The translations under genes were made by a program, and so were the position numbers. The notes under the pieces are model-generated. The model made no database searches. It was not told where the DNA came from and saw only the letters and a program-made list of their open reading frames with translations. This document shows, piece after piece, positions 49,841 through 63,312 of a DNA stretch of 64,000 bases. Location: positions 547,220-611,219 of the forward strand of contig NZ_HG322951.1 in the NCBI RefSeq assembly GCF_000455325.1, read 5' to 3'. Position 1 is the first letter of the stretch. Every line of letters starts with the position of its first letter. The DNA comes from Mycolicibacterium septicum DSM 44393 (GTDB lineage: Bacteria > Actinomycetota > Actinomycetes > Mycobacteriales > Mycobacteriaceae).

Positions 49841-50920
49841 TCAGTTGAAGGCGAGCCAGCTGGGCAGTGCCCGTTCGCGCGAATCGCACAGCACCTGACG
49901 GGTATCGCAGTTCCCGCGAGGCGACCCCGCGCCGCTCCACATGCCGCCGGAATCTCGGCGCAGCACGATCGCCGACGAGCCGCCACCGTCGAGCAGCAGG
50001 GCGTTGTCCGCGCCCAGGCCGCGGAACAGGTCCTGGATGTTGTCCGGCGTGTAGCTGCCGCCCTGGAACACGAACAGCTGATCGGCGGCGCGGTTGTAGC
50101 CCACCGCGGTGCGCGCCGCGCTGGGGCCCGGGTCGTTGAGCTGACCGGTGTCGCCAGGGGCGAGCAACCCGATGCCGGCCACCGCCACGAACCGCGCGTT
50201 CTGATCCAGCAACCGCTGGATCACCGGGGAGGCCGAGTCGTAGTCGTCGGGTCCCTTGGGCATCACCACGTATGGAGCGCCGCCCATCGGCAGGATCATG
50301 GTGGCCAGCGCCGCCCAGCGTTCGTCGCCGCCGGACAGGCCCTGCTTACCGGCATACGCCAGGGTGCCGGTGACCGCGGTGTTGGCCCGGCCCTGCCCGC
50401 GGGTGTTGTCCACGTACGCGCCGAGCGGGGACGAGCACTTGGTGTCGCGCCACGATCCGCCCTGCTGGCCGCGCACGTCGAAGAAGTTGGCATTGACGGC
50501 GATGGTCGGCTGCCCCAGCACCTGCCACGCGGCGAGGGGCGCATAGGTTTCCGACGCCTGCCAGAGTCCTTCGCTGGTTCTTGCTCCGGGGGTGCGCTCG
50601 CAGCGGGACTGATAGCCCTGATGGCTGTCGACCAGCAGGCGCGGGTTGAGCCGGCTGGAGGCGTTCTTCATGGCCATCAGGTGGCCACCGTTGTTCAGCG
50701 TGTAGGCGCGGCCGTCGGCGGACAGGAACGGTGCGGCGAACTGGCCGCCGAAGTTGTAGACGAGGTAGGCGCCCTTGGTGTTGGCGATCGCGCCGAGCAG
50801 CAGTGCCCGGGCGTCCTCGGCGCGCGCGACGGGGGAGCCGGTGGTGGCTAATGCCGCACAGACGGCAACGGCGGACGCAGTGGCGACCGCACGCTTGAGG
50901 AGTTTTGCCAGGCCTGGCAC
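49841..50920 (-). CDS. Exported phosphodiester glycosidase (NAGPA) domain protein
   Basis: 359-residue secreted protein with a signal peptide (RAVATASAVAVCAALATTGSPVARA). The core has IAVNANFFDVRGQQGGSW, TAVGYNRAADQLFVFQGG and the family signature GADNALLLDGGGSSAIVLR, as in the N-acetylglucosamine-1-phosphodiester glycosidase fold. Such proteins in bacteria are thought to act on envelope sugar phosphodiesters. Four or more Cys residues (SRCERTP, TKCSSP, GNCDTRQVLCDSR) could form disulfides. The gene is monocistronic and convergent with the cyclase-like gene. Confidence 0.85.
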   Translation of the reverse strand: MPGLAKLLKRAVATASAVAVCAALATTGSPVARAEDARALLLGAIANTKGAYLVYNFGGQFAAPFLSADGRAYTLNNGGHLMAMKNASSRLNPRLLVDSHQGYQSRCERTPGARTSEGLWQASETYAPLAAWQVLGQPTIAVNANFFDVRGQQGGSWRDTKCSSPLGAYVDNTRGQGRANTAVTGTLAYAGKQGLSGGDERWAALATMILPMGGAPYVVMPKGPDDYDSASPVIQRLLDQNARFVAVAGIGLLAPGDTGQLNDPGPSAARTAVGYNRAADQLFVFQGGSYTPDNIQDLFRGLGADNALLLDGGGSSAIVLRRDSGGMWSGAGSPRGNCDTRQVLCDSRERALPSWLAFN

Positions 50921-50983
50921 GAACTACACAATAACCACACAGGAAACTCTGTCAACATGCGTAACAGCCTGGTCACGGTTGGA

Positions 50984-51715
50984 TCAAGGGGCGATCGCAC
51001 CTGGTTGATCGGAGTTAGCTGGTTCGGCCGCCTGGGGCTTGCGCATCGCCGCCGGCCGCAAATGCGCGGGCAGCGCACGCAGACCCGCCGCGCACAGCGC
51101 TGTCACGGCAATCGCACCCGCGGTGGTCGCCCAGACGGGGGCTGCCGGGAATGCGCCCTCCAGCAGCATCGCCAGGCCGAAGATCACGAACAGCGCCGCG
51201 GCACCCAGCTGGATCACGCGCTCGGGCAGGTGCTTGCCGGCGATCGCCCCCACAACGATGGCGAGTGCGTCGGCGGCCACCATGCCGATGGTGGAACCGA
51301 TCCACACACCTACCCAGTCGTTGTCGGCGGCGAGTGTGATGGTGGCGAGCATCGTCTTGTCGCCGAGTTCGGCGAGCAGGAAGGCCGAGGTGACGGTGAA
51401 GAACGCCGGGGCGGTCGAACGCTGGGCGCGAGTCGCCTCATCGTCGGACAGCTTGTCGCCACGCAGGGTCCACAGCCCGAAGAACACGAATGCCACCCCG
51501 GCCAGGATGCCGAGCAGGTGCGTCGGCAGCGCCGCGCCCAGGTAGTGGCCGACCGCGACGGAGATCAGGTGAACTGCGGTGGTGGCAGCGGTGATACCGA
51601 CGAGCACCACCCACCAGCGGTAGCGCAGCGCGAATGTCATGGCCATCAGCTGTGACTTGTCGCCGAGCTCGGCGACGAAGATGACAGCGAAGCTCAAGAG
51701 CAGAGCAGCGAGCAC
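50984..51715 (-). CDS. TMEM165/GDT1 (UPF0016) family manganese exporter
   Basis: 243-residue membrane protein with six to seven helices and the two family motifs ELGDKSQ (near residue 16) and ELGDKTM (near 115), which form the cation pathway. Family members export Mn2+ or exchange Ca2+/Mn2+ for protons. A GTG start with GAGGAG nine bases upstream. The mRNA leader contains an element with the conserved loops of the yybP-ykoY Mn2+ riboswitch, supporting a Mn-detoxification role. Confidence 0.92.
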   Translation of the reverse strand: MLAALLLSFAVIFVAELGDKSQLMAMTFALRYRWWVVLVGITAATTAVHLISVAVGHYLGAALPTHLLGILAGVAFVFFGLWTLRGDKLSDDEATRAQRSTAPAFFTVTSAFLLAELGDKTMLATITLAADNDWVGVWIGSTIGMVAADALAIVVGAIAGKHLPERVIQLGAAALFVIFGLAMLLEGAFPAAPVWATTAGAIAVTALCAAGLRALPAHLRPAAMRKPQAAEPANSDQPGAIAP

Positions 51716-51761
51716 TCAACAACTCCTCGGTCGTTGGCTGCCGTTGGGGGCTGATCCATAT

Positions 51762-51905
51762 GCCTCCGGCCGGCAACCCAATGGTCTACGGCCGAAGGTC
51801 TCGCCCACCGGCCAGTGACCGGTTCGGATAACCGGGCCGTTGATGCATCGCTGCGCGGCCAGTATGTCGAATATCCGATTGGGGGCTACTCCCCTTCGCT
51901 GTCAC
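51762..51905 (-). ncRNA. yybP-ykoY (manganese) riboswitch
   Basis: On the minus strand the leader contains GAAGGGGAGTAGCCCCC near its 5' end and GGGCGAGACCTT with CGTAGACC towards its 3' end. These correspond to the conserved GGGGAGUAG and GAGACC internal loops that bind Mn2+ in yybP-ykoY riboswitches. It precedes a GDT1-family Mn exporter, the expected target. Boundaries are approximate; the stretch down to the GTG at 51715 would hold the expression platform. Confidence 0.8.
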
Positions 51906-51920
51906 CACCATACGCACCCC

Positions 51921-51948
51921 GGGCGGGACGACGCAAACCGTCCCGCCC
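51921..51948. terminator. Intrinsic hairpin between uvrA-like gene and riboswitch
   Basis: Perfect 10-base stem GGGCGGGACG / CGTCCCGCCC with an 8-base loop. It lies downstream of the UvrA-like gene on the minus strand and just upstream of the riboswitch, so it isolates the Mn-exporter transcript from readthrough. A short dyad CTTAT/ATAAG lies between it and the uvrA-like stop. Confidence 0.65.
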
Positions 51949-52017
51949 GAAAGTGCTTATTCGACAATAAGTTTGGGGATCAACACCAGAAAGTTCGGGC
52001 GCCCTGACAATGTTGGT

Positions 52018-54396
<2,379 letters not shown>

Positions 54397-54399
54397 CGG

Positions 54400-54819
54400 T
54401 CAGGCGCGCTCCTGGATTCGGATCATGGTTCCGGCGGGGTCACGGACGGCGCAGTCGCGCACGCCGTAGGGCTGGTCGGTCGGTTCCTGCACGATCTCCG
54501 TGTCGGTGGCCTGCAGTTTCTCGAACGTGGCGTCCAGATCCTTGGTCGCCAGCACGACGATCGCGTAGGTGCCCTTGGCCATCATCTCGGCGATCAGGCG
54601 GCGCTCGTCGTCGGTGATCCCCGGGTCGGCGGCCGGCGGATGCAACACGATGGAGGTGTCGGGCTGGCCGACCGGCCCGACGGTGATCCAACGCATCTTG
54701 CCGCCGCCGACGTCGAGGCGGACCTCGAAGCCGAGCACGTCGCGGTAGAAGGCCAGGGAGGCTTCCGGATCTTCGTGTGGCAGGAACGTGTTGTGGATCT
54801 TGATATCTGAAATGCTCAT
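54400..54819 (-). CDS. VOC family (glyoxalase/bleomycin resistance-like) protein
   Basis: 139-residue vicinal-oxygen-chelate protein. N-terminal HNTFLPHEDPEASLAFYRDVLGFEVRLDV and C-terminal GVRDCAVRDPAGTMIRIQE are the two beta-alpha-beta-beta-beta modules of the fold; metal-ligand residues are partly kept. It is ATGA-coupled to the upstream AraC gene and precedes the UvrA-like gene. It may sequester or modify a compound sensed by the AraC regulator; the substrate is unknown. Confidence 0.88.
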   Translation of the reverse strand: MSISDIKIHNTFLPHEDPEASLAFYRDVLGFEVRLDVGGGKMRWITVGPVGQPDTSIVLHPPAADPGITDDERRLIAEMMAKGTYAIVVLATKDLDATFEKLQATDTEIVQEPTDQPYGVRDCAVRDPAGTMIRIQERA

Positions 54820-55259
54820 GCCTTAGACGCTATGTGGAGGTCCACCGCGGCCGCTTCTCGATTCCTGATCGGTTTGGTGACGTGCTTCTCCATGCACGAC
54901 GGCAGGCCATCGGTCACCTCGGCGGTCTGCTCCCGGTACCGGCTGGGCGGGATGCCGACGAGTTCGGTGAACCGGGTACTGAACGTGCCGAGAGAGGAGC
55001 AGCCGACGGCGAAGCAGACCTCGGTGACCGACATGTCGCCGCGACGCAGCAGCGCCATCGCGCGCTCGATCCGACGCGTCATCAGATACGAATACGGTGA
55101 CTCGCCATAAGCGATCTTGAACTGCCTGCTGAGGTGTCCGGCGGACATGTTGACCCCGCGGGCAAGTGCTTCGACGTTCAGCGGCTGCGCGTACTCGCGG
55201 TCGATACGGTCCCGGACCCGGCGCAGCAGCTTGAGATCGCCTAGCTGTTGGTCGGCCAC
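54816..55259 (-). CDS. AraC-family transcriptional regulator (HTH only)
   Basis: 147-residue short AraC protein made mainly of the two-helix DNA-binding domain: NVEALARGVNMSAGHLSRQFKIAYGESPYSYLMTRRIERAMALLRR and VTEVCFAVGCSSLGTFSTRFTELVGIPPSRYRE. No effector domain is present, so activity may be set by expression level or by the partner VOC protein. The start is a GTG; the frame upstream runs into the sorbosone dehydrogenase gene. First gene of the AraC-VOC-UvrA operon, 16 bases after the preceding stop. Confidence 0.88.
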   Translation of the reverse strand: MADQQLGDLKLLRRVRDRIDREYAQPLNVEALARGVNMSAGHLSRQFKIAYGESPYSYLMTRRIERAMALLRRGDMSVTEVCFAVGCSSLGTFSTRFTELVGIPPSRYREQTAEVTDGLPSCMEKHVTKPIRNREAAAVDLHIASKA

Positions 55260-55275
55260 AACGGCGATCGTACGT

Positions 55276-56523
55276 CTAAGGCGCCAGCCGATACACCGCG
55301 CCGGCGTAGTCATCGGTGATGTACACGGCGCCGTCCGGCCCGGCGACCGCGGCCACCGGACGGCCCCAACGAGTGCCGTCGTCGGCCTGGAAACCGGAGG
55401 CCAGGGTCTGCTGCGGGCCCAATGTGCCGTTGTGCCAACCGAAGAACGACACCTCGGGAGCCTGCGGGGACTGCCGGTTCCACGAGCCGTGCACCCCGAC
55501 CAGCGCGCCGGAGCCGTAGCCGGGAAGCTCGGTGAAACTCATCCCCAGCGGAGCCGAATGCGCGCCCAATGTCTGCTCGACCGGTGCCAGCGCCGCACAA
55601 TCCATCTTGTCGCCGTCGGCGTTGGTCTCCATGTCCCGGATGAACCCGGCTGGTGGTGCGCCGTCGGGATTGCAGTAGGGCCAACCTAATTCGCGTCCCG
55701 GGGTCACCTTGGCCACCGACTCCGGCGGGTGGTCGTCCACATAGTCCTGGCGCACCCGGCCCTGCGGATCGGGCACGTTGTCGCGGTTGTTCACCGCCGT
55801 CCACAGCGCACCGTCCGGTGCGAGGGCCAGGCCCGTGCCGTTGCGCACCCCGGTGGCGAACGGCGCCGCCGGCCCACCACCGGGCGGCACCCGCATGATG
55901 GTGGCTCGAGGCGGGGTGGCGGTGCGGTCCTCGGCCGAGGTATTGCCGGTCGATCCGATCGAAAAGTACACCGCACCATCGGATCCCACGACCACGCTCT
56001 TGAGTGCGTGGGAATAGGCGCCGCGCAGTTCGGGGCTCTTGGCGTCGGGCAGGCCACCCGCGACGGTGCGGTGGTTGACGGCCCGGCCGTCGACGTAGTC
56101 GTAGGCGTCGATGCGGTTGCTCTCGGCGACATACAGGGTCGTCCCGGCGGAGAAGAGTCCGTGTGGCTGGTCCAGTCCGTCGAGCAGGGTTCGCTGGTCA
56201 GGGCGAACCGTGAGCACCTGCCCGGTGGCCGGCACCGACACCAGCAACGCGCCATCGGGGGCGAAGGCGGCCATCCTGGCCTTGGGTACGCGGGCGATCA
56301 CCTCGATGGTCCAGCCGGCGGGGATCAGCGCCTGGCGCGGTTCGTCGAGTGGCGCCTGGGCGAGTTCCGCGGGGACGTGCAGGGGCGCAGCGGCCAGCCC
56401 GGCGGGCGGTTGCCCGGCGCTCGAGGTCGGCGGCGACGGCGCGGGTTCGGGGGGCGTCCCACACGCGGCCAGTGCGGCCGCGGTGATCAGTGCGATCGCG
56501 CTACGCGCCGCCCAAACCCGCAT
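55276..56523 (-). CDS. Sorbosone/PQQ-type sugar dehydrogenase lipoprotein
   Basis: 415-residue exported lipoprotein: signal peptide with lipobox LAAC (Cys21), Pro/Ser-rich linker, then a beta-propeller of the glucose/sorbosone dehydrogenase family. Repeated blade motifs are VSVPATGQVLTV, HALKSVVVGSDGAVYFSIG, RNGTGLALAPDGALWTAVNNRD and GWPYCNPDG, ending VAAVAGPDGAVYITDDYAGAVYRL. The family oxidises sugars or aldoses, often with PQQ; whether this species makes PQQ is unknown. It overlaps the pirin gene by 23 bases and is probably cotranscribed with it. Confidence 0.88.
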   Translation of the reverse strand: MRVWAARSAIALITAAALAACGTPPEPAPSPPTSSAGQPPAGLAAAPLHVPAELAQAPLDEPRQALIPAGWTIEVIARVPKARMAAFAPDGALLVSVPATGQVLTVRPDQRTLLDGLDQPHGLFSAGTTLYVAESNRIDAYDYVDGRAVNHRTVAGGLPDAKSPELRGAYSHALKSVVVGSDGAVYFSIGSTGNTSAEDRTATPPRATIMRVPPGGGPAAPFATGVRNGTGLALAPDGALWTAVNNRDNVPDPQGRVRQDYVDDHPPESVAKVTPGRELGWPYCNPDGAPPAGFIRDMETNADGDKMDCAALAPVEQTLGAHSAPLGMSFTELPGYGSGALVGVHGSWNRQSPQAPEVSFFGWHNGTLGPQQTLASGFQADDGTRWGRPVAAVAGPDGAVYITDDYAGAVYRLAP

Positions 56524-57220
56524 TCATCTCCCAGACCAGGATCTCGGCTTCGGAGTCGGCTGTGACCCGTCCGCCCGAACCGGTGAGCCGGGCGGCGTCA
56601 CCCTCGGCCAGCGGCCCGGATCTCTCCAGCGTGACCGACCCGCGCGCGACGAACACGTGGACGTAGCGAGCCTGCGGCAGCTCGACCGAGTCGCCTGGCT
56701 GCAGGCGGGCGCCGTACAGCGTGGCATCGCGGTTGTGCAGGGTGACGGCCGCGTCGACGGCACCGGAGGCGATCGGCGTCAACGTGGCGGCCAGCTCTAT
56801 CTCCTGCTGCTGATAGCCCGGCGTCACCCCGGCGGTGTCGGGGAGGACCCACATCTGCACGAAATGCACGGGCTCACTGGAAGACCCGTTCTTCTCGGAA
56901 TGCTGCACTCCCGTTCCGGCCGACATCCGCTGGGCCAGGCCCGGGTAGATCACCCCGGAGTTGCCCATCGAATCCTTGTGCGCCAACTGGCCCGACAGCA
57001 CCCACGTGACGATCTCCATGTCCCGGTGCGGGTGGGTGTCAAAGCCGGCGCCGGGCGCGACGATGTCGTCGTTGTTCACCAGCAGCAGCCCGTGGTGGGT
57101 GTTGGCCGGGTCGTAGTAGTCGGCGAATGAGAACGAGTGCCGTGACTGCAGCCAATCGGTCGTGCTCGCACCGCGGTCGTCCGCGCGTCGGATGTCGACT
57201 CTGGACGTCCCGGAAGCCAT
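56501..57220 (-). CDS. Pirin family protein (Rv0181c-like)
   Basis: 239-residue bicupin protein. The metal site is in FDTHPHRDMEIVTWVLSG and GTGVQHSEKN, with the His and Glu ligands of pirins; the N-terminal HSFSFADYYDPANTHHGLL is a family signature. Some bacterial pirins have quercetin dioxygenase activity, others are regulators. It corresponds in order to M. tuberculosis Rv0181c, near sigG. It overlaps the sorbosone dehydrogenase gene and is divergent from an SDR gene. Confidence 0.9.
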   Translation of the reverse strand: MASGTSRVDIRRADDRGASTTDWLQSRHSFSFADYYDPANTHHGLLLVNNDDIVAPGAGFDTHPHRDMEIVTWVLSGQLAHKDSMGNSGVIYPGLAQRMSAGTGVQHSEKNGSSSEPVHFVQMWVLPDTAGVTPGYQQQEIELAATLTPIASGAVDAAVTLHNRDATLYGARLQPGDSVELPQARYVHVFVARGSVTLERSGPLAEGDAARLTGSGGRVTADSEAEILVWEMNAGLGGA

Positions 57221-57292
57221 GGCGCCAGCCTACCGACGGCCTTAGCTGACCAACCGGTGGATCGGGGATGGCAGGGGCTTAGTGTGTTGGGC

Positions 57293-58069
57293 GTGGAACT
57301 CAACGGAGCAAGCGCCATCGTCACCGGTGGCGCATCAGGTATCGGCGCGGCGACTGCCCGCCAGTTGGCTGCCAAGGGAGCCCGCGTCGTCGTGGCTGAC
57401 CTGCAGGCGGATAAGGGCGAGGCCCTCGCCCACGAGATCGGCGGTGTGTTCGTCACCGTCGACGTCACCAACACCGACCAGATCCTCGACGCGGTCAACA
57501 CCGCCGCCGACCTCGGTCCGCTGCGGGCCCTGGTGAACTCGGCCGGTATCGGCTGGGCCCAGCGCACCATCGGCAAGGACGGCGAATTCGAGTCGGCGCA
57601 CAACCTGGACGTCTACAAGAAGGTCCTGGCCATCAACCTGGTCGGCACCTTCGACTGCATCCGGCTGGCCGCCACCGCGATGAGCCGCAACGAGCTCACC
57701 GACACCGGCGAGCGCGGAGCCATCGTCAACATGACCAGCGTCGCGGCCTTCGACGGCCAGATCGGCCAGGCGGCCTACTCGTCGTCCAAGGGCGGTGTCG
57801 TCGGCCTGACCCTCCCGGTCGCCCGCGACCTGTCCGCTGCGGGCATCCGGGTCAACACCGTGGCCCCCGGCCTGATCGACACCCCGATCTACGGCGAGGG
57901 CGAGGCCTCCGAGGCGTTCAAGGCGAAGCTGGGCGAGTCGGTGCTGTTCCCGCACCGCCTCGGCAAGCCGGACGAGCTGGCCTCCATGGTCGTCGAGCTG
58001 CTGACCAACTCGTACATGAACGCCGAGGTGGTCCGCGTCGACGGCGGCATCCGGATGCCGCCCAAGTAA
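57293..58069 (+). CDS. Short-chain dehydrogenase, HSD10-like (3-hydroxyacyl-CoA type)
   Basis: 258-residue NAD-dependent SDR. Cofactor loop TGGASGIG near residues 12-19, NSAG, catalytic Ser in [14 protein letters not shown], and YSSSKGG. The insertion around [29 protein letters not shown] and the ending RMPPK are typical of the type-10 17-beta-hydroxysteroid/3-hydroxy-2-methylacyl-CoA dehydrogenase branch. GTG start; a TTG two codons earlier is possible. A strong intrinsic terminator follows, so it is monocistronic. Confidence 0.88.
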   Translation: MELNGASAIVTGGASGIGAATARQLAAKGARVVVADLQADKGEALAHEIGGVFVTVDVTNTDQILDAVNTAADLGPLRALVNSAGIGWAQRTIGKDGEFESAHNLDVYKKVLAINLVGTFDCIRLAATAMSRNELTDTGERGAIVNMTSVAAFDGQIGQAAYSSSKGGVVGLTLPVARDLSAAGIRVNTVAPGLIDTPIYGEGEASEAFKAKLGESVLFPHRLGKPDELASMVVELLTNSYMNAEVVRVDGGIRMPPK

Positions 58070-58090
58070 CTCTCGCGAACAGACCCGAAG

Positions 58091-58122
58091 GTCCCCCGGA
58101 GCGCACGTTCCGGGGGACTTTT
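58091..58122 (+). terminator. Rho-independent terminator after SDR gene
   Basis: Perfect 10-base stem GTCCCCCGGA / TCCGGGGGAC with an 8-base loop, immediately followed by TTTT. It lies 21 bases after the SDR stop codon. Confidence 0.85.
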
Positions 58123-58135
58123 GCGTCTGCCCGGC

Positions 58136-58570
58136 ATGGCTGGCGATGATCGTCAGGTGGTCGACACCTGGTGGGGTAACACGCTGCTGGGCCTCGGCGC
58201 CGCCCTGCTGCTGAGCTGGCTCGTGCTCGTCGTCGCCCTGCTCGTCGTGCGGCCGCGCGGGAACCTGCTCAGTGAGGCGCTGCGGTTGCTGCCCGATCTG
58301 CTGCGGCTGATCCGACGTCTGGCCGCGGATAAATCTCTCCCGCGGGGCGTGCGGATCCGGCTGGCGCTGCTGGTGGTCTATCTGGCGCTGCCCATCGATC
58401 TGATCCCTGATTTCATCCCTGTGATCGGCTACGCCGACGACGCCATCATCGTCACCGTGGTGCTCCGCAGCGTCGTCCACCACGCCGGCCTGGACGCCGT
58501 CCGGGCGAACTGGCCGGGCACCTACGACGGGTTCGATGCCCTGGTGCGGCTGACCGGGCTCAACCGCTGA
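58136..58570 (+). CDS. DUF1232 (YkvA-like) membrane protein
   Basis: 144-residue protein with one strong N-terminal membrane helix (LLGLGAALLLSWLVLVVALLVV) and the DUF1232 core LPRGVRIRLALLVVYLALPIDLIPDFIPVIGYADDAIIV, with the typical PIDLIPDFIPVIGYADD signature. Function of the family is unknown. The ATG sits 14 bases after the terminator of the SDR gene. It converges on the alcohol dehydrogenase gene across a long bidirectional terminator. Confidence 0.85.
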   Translation: MAGDDRQVVDTWWGNTLLGLGAALLLSWLVLVVALLVVRPRGNLLSEALRLLPDLLRLIRRLAADKSLPRGVRIRLALLVVYLALPIDLIPDFIPVIGYADDAIIVTVVLRSVVHHAGLDAVRANWPGTYDGFDALVRLTGLNR

Positions 58571-58577
58571 ACAGACA

Positions 58578-58611
58578 CAAAACCCCCTTTCGACGCTGAA
58601 AGGGGGTTTTG
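58578..58611. terminator. Bidirectional terminator
   Basis: A 13-base perfect stem CAAAACCCCCTTT / AAAGGGGGTTTTG with an 8-base loop between the convergent DUF1232 and alcohol dehydrogenase genes. A/T runs on both flanks make it functional in both directions. Confidence 0.88.
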
Positions 58612-58629
58612 GGTCTGGCGCGGAGAGTG

Positions 58630-59754
58630 TTACCAGTCCGACTCGTCGAACTTGATGACGCCGCGAATGTTGTTGCCGTCCAGCATGTCCTGGTAGCCCT
58701 GGTTGATGTCCTCGAGCTTGTAGGTCCGCGTGATCATGTCGTCGATGTTCAGCAGGCCCGACTTGTACAGCGCAGTCAACCGGGGCGTCTCGACGTGCGA
58801 GTTACCGCCGCCGAAGATGTTGCCCTTCAACGTCTTCTGCAACATGGTGAACAGGAACAGGTTGAGCTTGACGTCGGCGTCCATCATCGAGCCCATGCCC
58901 GTCACCACGCAGGTGCCGGTCTTGGCGGTGAGGATCATCGCCTCTTCGATGTACTCGCCCTTCATCTCGCCCACGGCGATGATGACCTTGTCCGCCATCA
59001 GACCCCAGGTCGTGTCGATGACCGGCGCGATGGCCTCGGCCATCGAGGGGTAGACGTGCGTGGCACCGAACTTGATGGCCTGCTCGCGCTTCCATTCGTT
59101 CGGGTCGATCGCGATGACGTGCTTGGCGCCCGAGATGACTGCGCCCTGCAGGGCGCTCATGCCGATACCGCCGACGCCGACGACGATGACGGTCTCGCCG
59201 GGCTTGACGTCGGCGACGTTGGTGGCCGAACCGAAGCCGGTCGGCACCGCGCAGCCCATGATGGCCGCGGTCTCGAACGGGATGTCCTTGTCGATCTTGA
59301 CGACGGAATCCTTGTGGACGGTCATGTACGGCGCGAAGGTGCCGAGAAGGTTCATCGGCGACACCTCACGACCGCGGGCGGTGATGCGGTTGGTGCCGTC
59401 GGCGATGGCCTTACCGCCGAGCAGGACCGCGCCGCGGTCGCACAGCGAGCGGAAGCCCTTCAGACACGGCGGGCATTCGCCACAGGCCGGGATGAAGGCG
59501 AGGATGACATGGTCGCCCTCCTCGATGCCGGTGACGTTCTTGCCGACCTTGGTGACGACGCCGGCGCCCTCATGGCCGCCGAGCGCCGGCAGCGCCATCG
59601 GGGTGGCACCGGTGGTCAGGTGGTAATCCGAGTGGCACATGCCCGCGGCGTGCATCTGGATCTGTACTTCGTCGGCGACGGGGTCGCCGAGGTCGATCTC
59701 GTCGACCTGGAATGGCGAGTTGAGTTCCCACAGCAGGGCGCCTTTGGTCTTCAT
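58630..59754 (-). CDS. NDMA-dependent zinc alcohol dehydrogenase (AdhB-like)
   Basis: 374-residue zinc medium-chain alcohol dehydrogenase. Catalytic zinc motifs GMCHSDYHLTTG and GGHEGAGVV, structural zinc cluster CGECPPCLKGFRSLC, cofactor loop VVGVGGIGMSALQGA. The overall sequence fits the actinobacterial NDMA-dependent class, which holds tightly bound NAD(H) and recycles it through an unusual electron carrier; mycofactocin is the known partner for such enzymes. No Shine-Dalgarno is seen; a TATTAT element eight bases before the ATG suggests a near-leaderless transcript. Confidence 0.9.
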   Translation of the reverse strand: MKTKGALLWELNSPFQVDEIDLGDPVADEVQIQMHAAGMCHSDYHLTTGATPMALPALGGHEGAGVVTKVGKNVTGIEEGDHVILAFIPACGECPPCLKGFRSLCDRGAVLLGGKAIADGTNRITARGREVSPMNLLGTFAPYMTVHKDSVVKIDKDIPFETAAIMGCAVPTGFGSATNVADVKPGETVIVVGVGGIGMSALQGAVISGAKHVIAIDPNEWKREQAIKFGATHVYPSMAEAIAPVIDTTWGLMADKVIIAVGEMKGEYIEEAMILTAKTGTCVVTGMGSMMDADVKLNLFLFTMLQKTLKGNIFGGGNSHVETPRLTALYKSGLLNIDDMITRTYKLEDINQGYQDMLDGNNIRGVIKFDESDW

Positions 59755-59896
59755 GAGAGGCGATAATAGAACAGGTTGCAATACCGTTCAGTAACTGGCC
59801 GCTGACCTGCGATGATCCTGGCTTGATTTCGTTGTCGAGCGATGCGTTGCGGACAGGCGGCGATGAGAAACGTGCTCACCGTCGGTCTGCTCCAAC

Positions 59897-60379
59897 ATGA
59901 CCGAGATCAACGCAAGCATCGTCCCGAATCTGTGGTTCGACCGGGAGGCCGAGCAGGCCGCCCAGCACTACATCGCCGCGTTCGGCGGCAATGGCCGGAT
60001 CGTCAAGGCCATCGCCTCGCATCCCGATTCGCCGTCCCCGCAGGACGTGCCGGTGGTGGTCGAGTTCGAACTGTCCGGGCAGCGCTTCGTCGGCATCAAC
60101 GGCGGCCCGCAGTTCACCTTCACCGAGGCGGTCTCGCTGGAAGTGCGCGTCACCGGCCAGGAGCAGCTCGACCAGATCTGGGCCGCGCTGGTCGAAGGCG
60201 GCGAGGAGTTGCCGTGCGGCTGGCTGAAGGACAAGTACGGGCTGGCCTGGCAGATCACCCCGACCGAGTACTACGACCTGCTGGACAACGGGGATTCCGA
60301 GGCCGATGCCCGGTTGATGTCCGCGGTACTGAGCACTGTCGGCAAGTTCGACATCGCCAAACTCGAAGCGGCGTACAAG

Positions 60380-60388
<9 letters not shown>
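59897..60388 (+). CDS. VOC family PhnB-like protein
   Basis: 163-residue protein of the PhnB/3-demethylubiquinone methyltransferase-like VOC group. It opens with IVPNLWFDREAEQAAQHYIAAFGG and has SGQRFVGINGGPQFTFTEAVSLEV and the late GWLKDKYGLAWQITPTEYY, all typical. A possible metal or ligand site is not clear. It converges on the sigma factor gene with a nine-base overlap; VOC proteins of this group often neighbour ECF sigma factors with SnoaL tails. Confidence 0.87.
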
Positions 60389-63249
<2,861 letters not shown>

Positions 63250-63312
63250 TGTCAGAGGAGGTTTCTAGGATCGCGGGCATGACGGCAAGCGAGAAGCGAA
63301 GCGGATCGCGGT

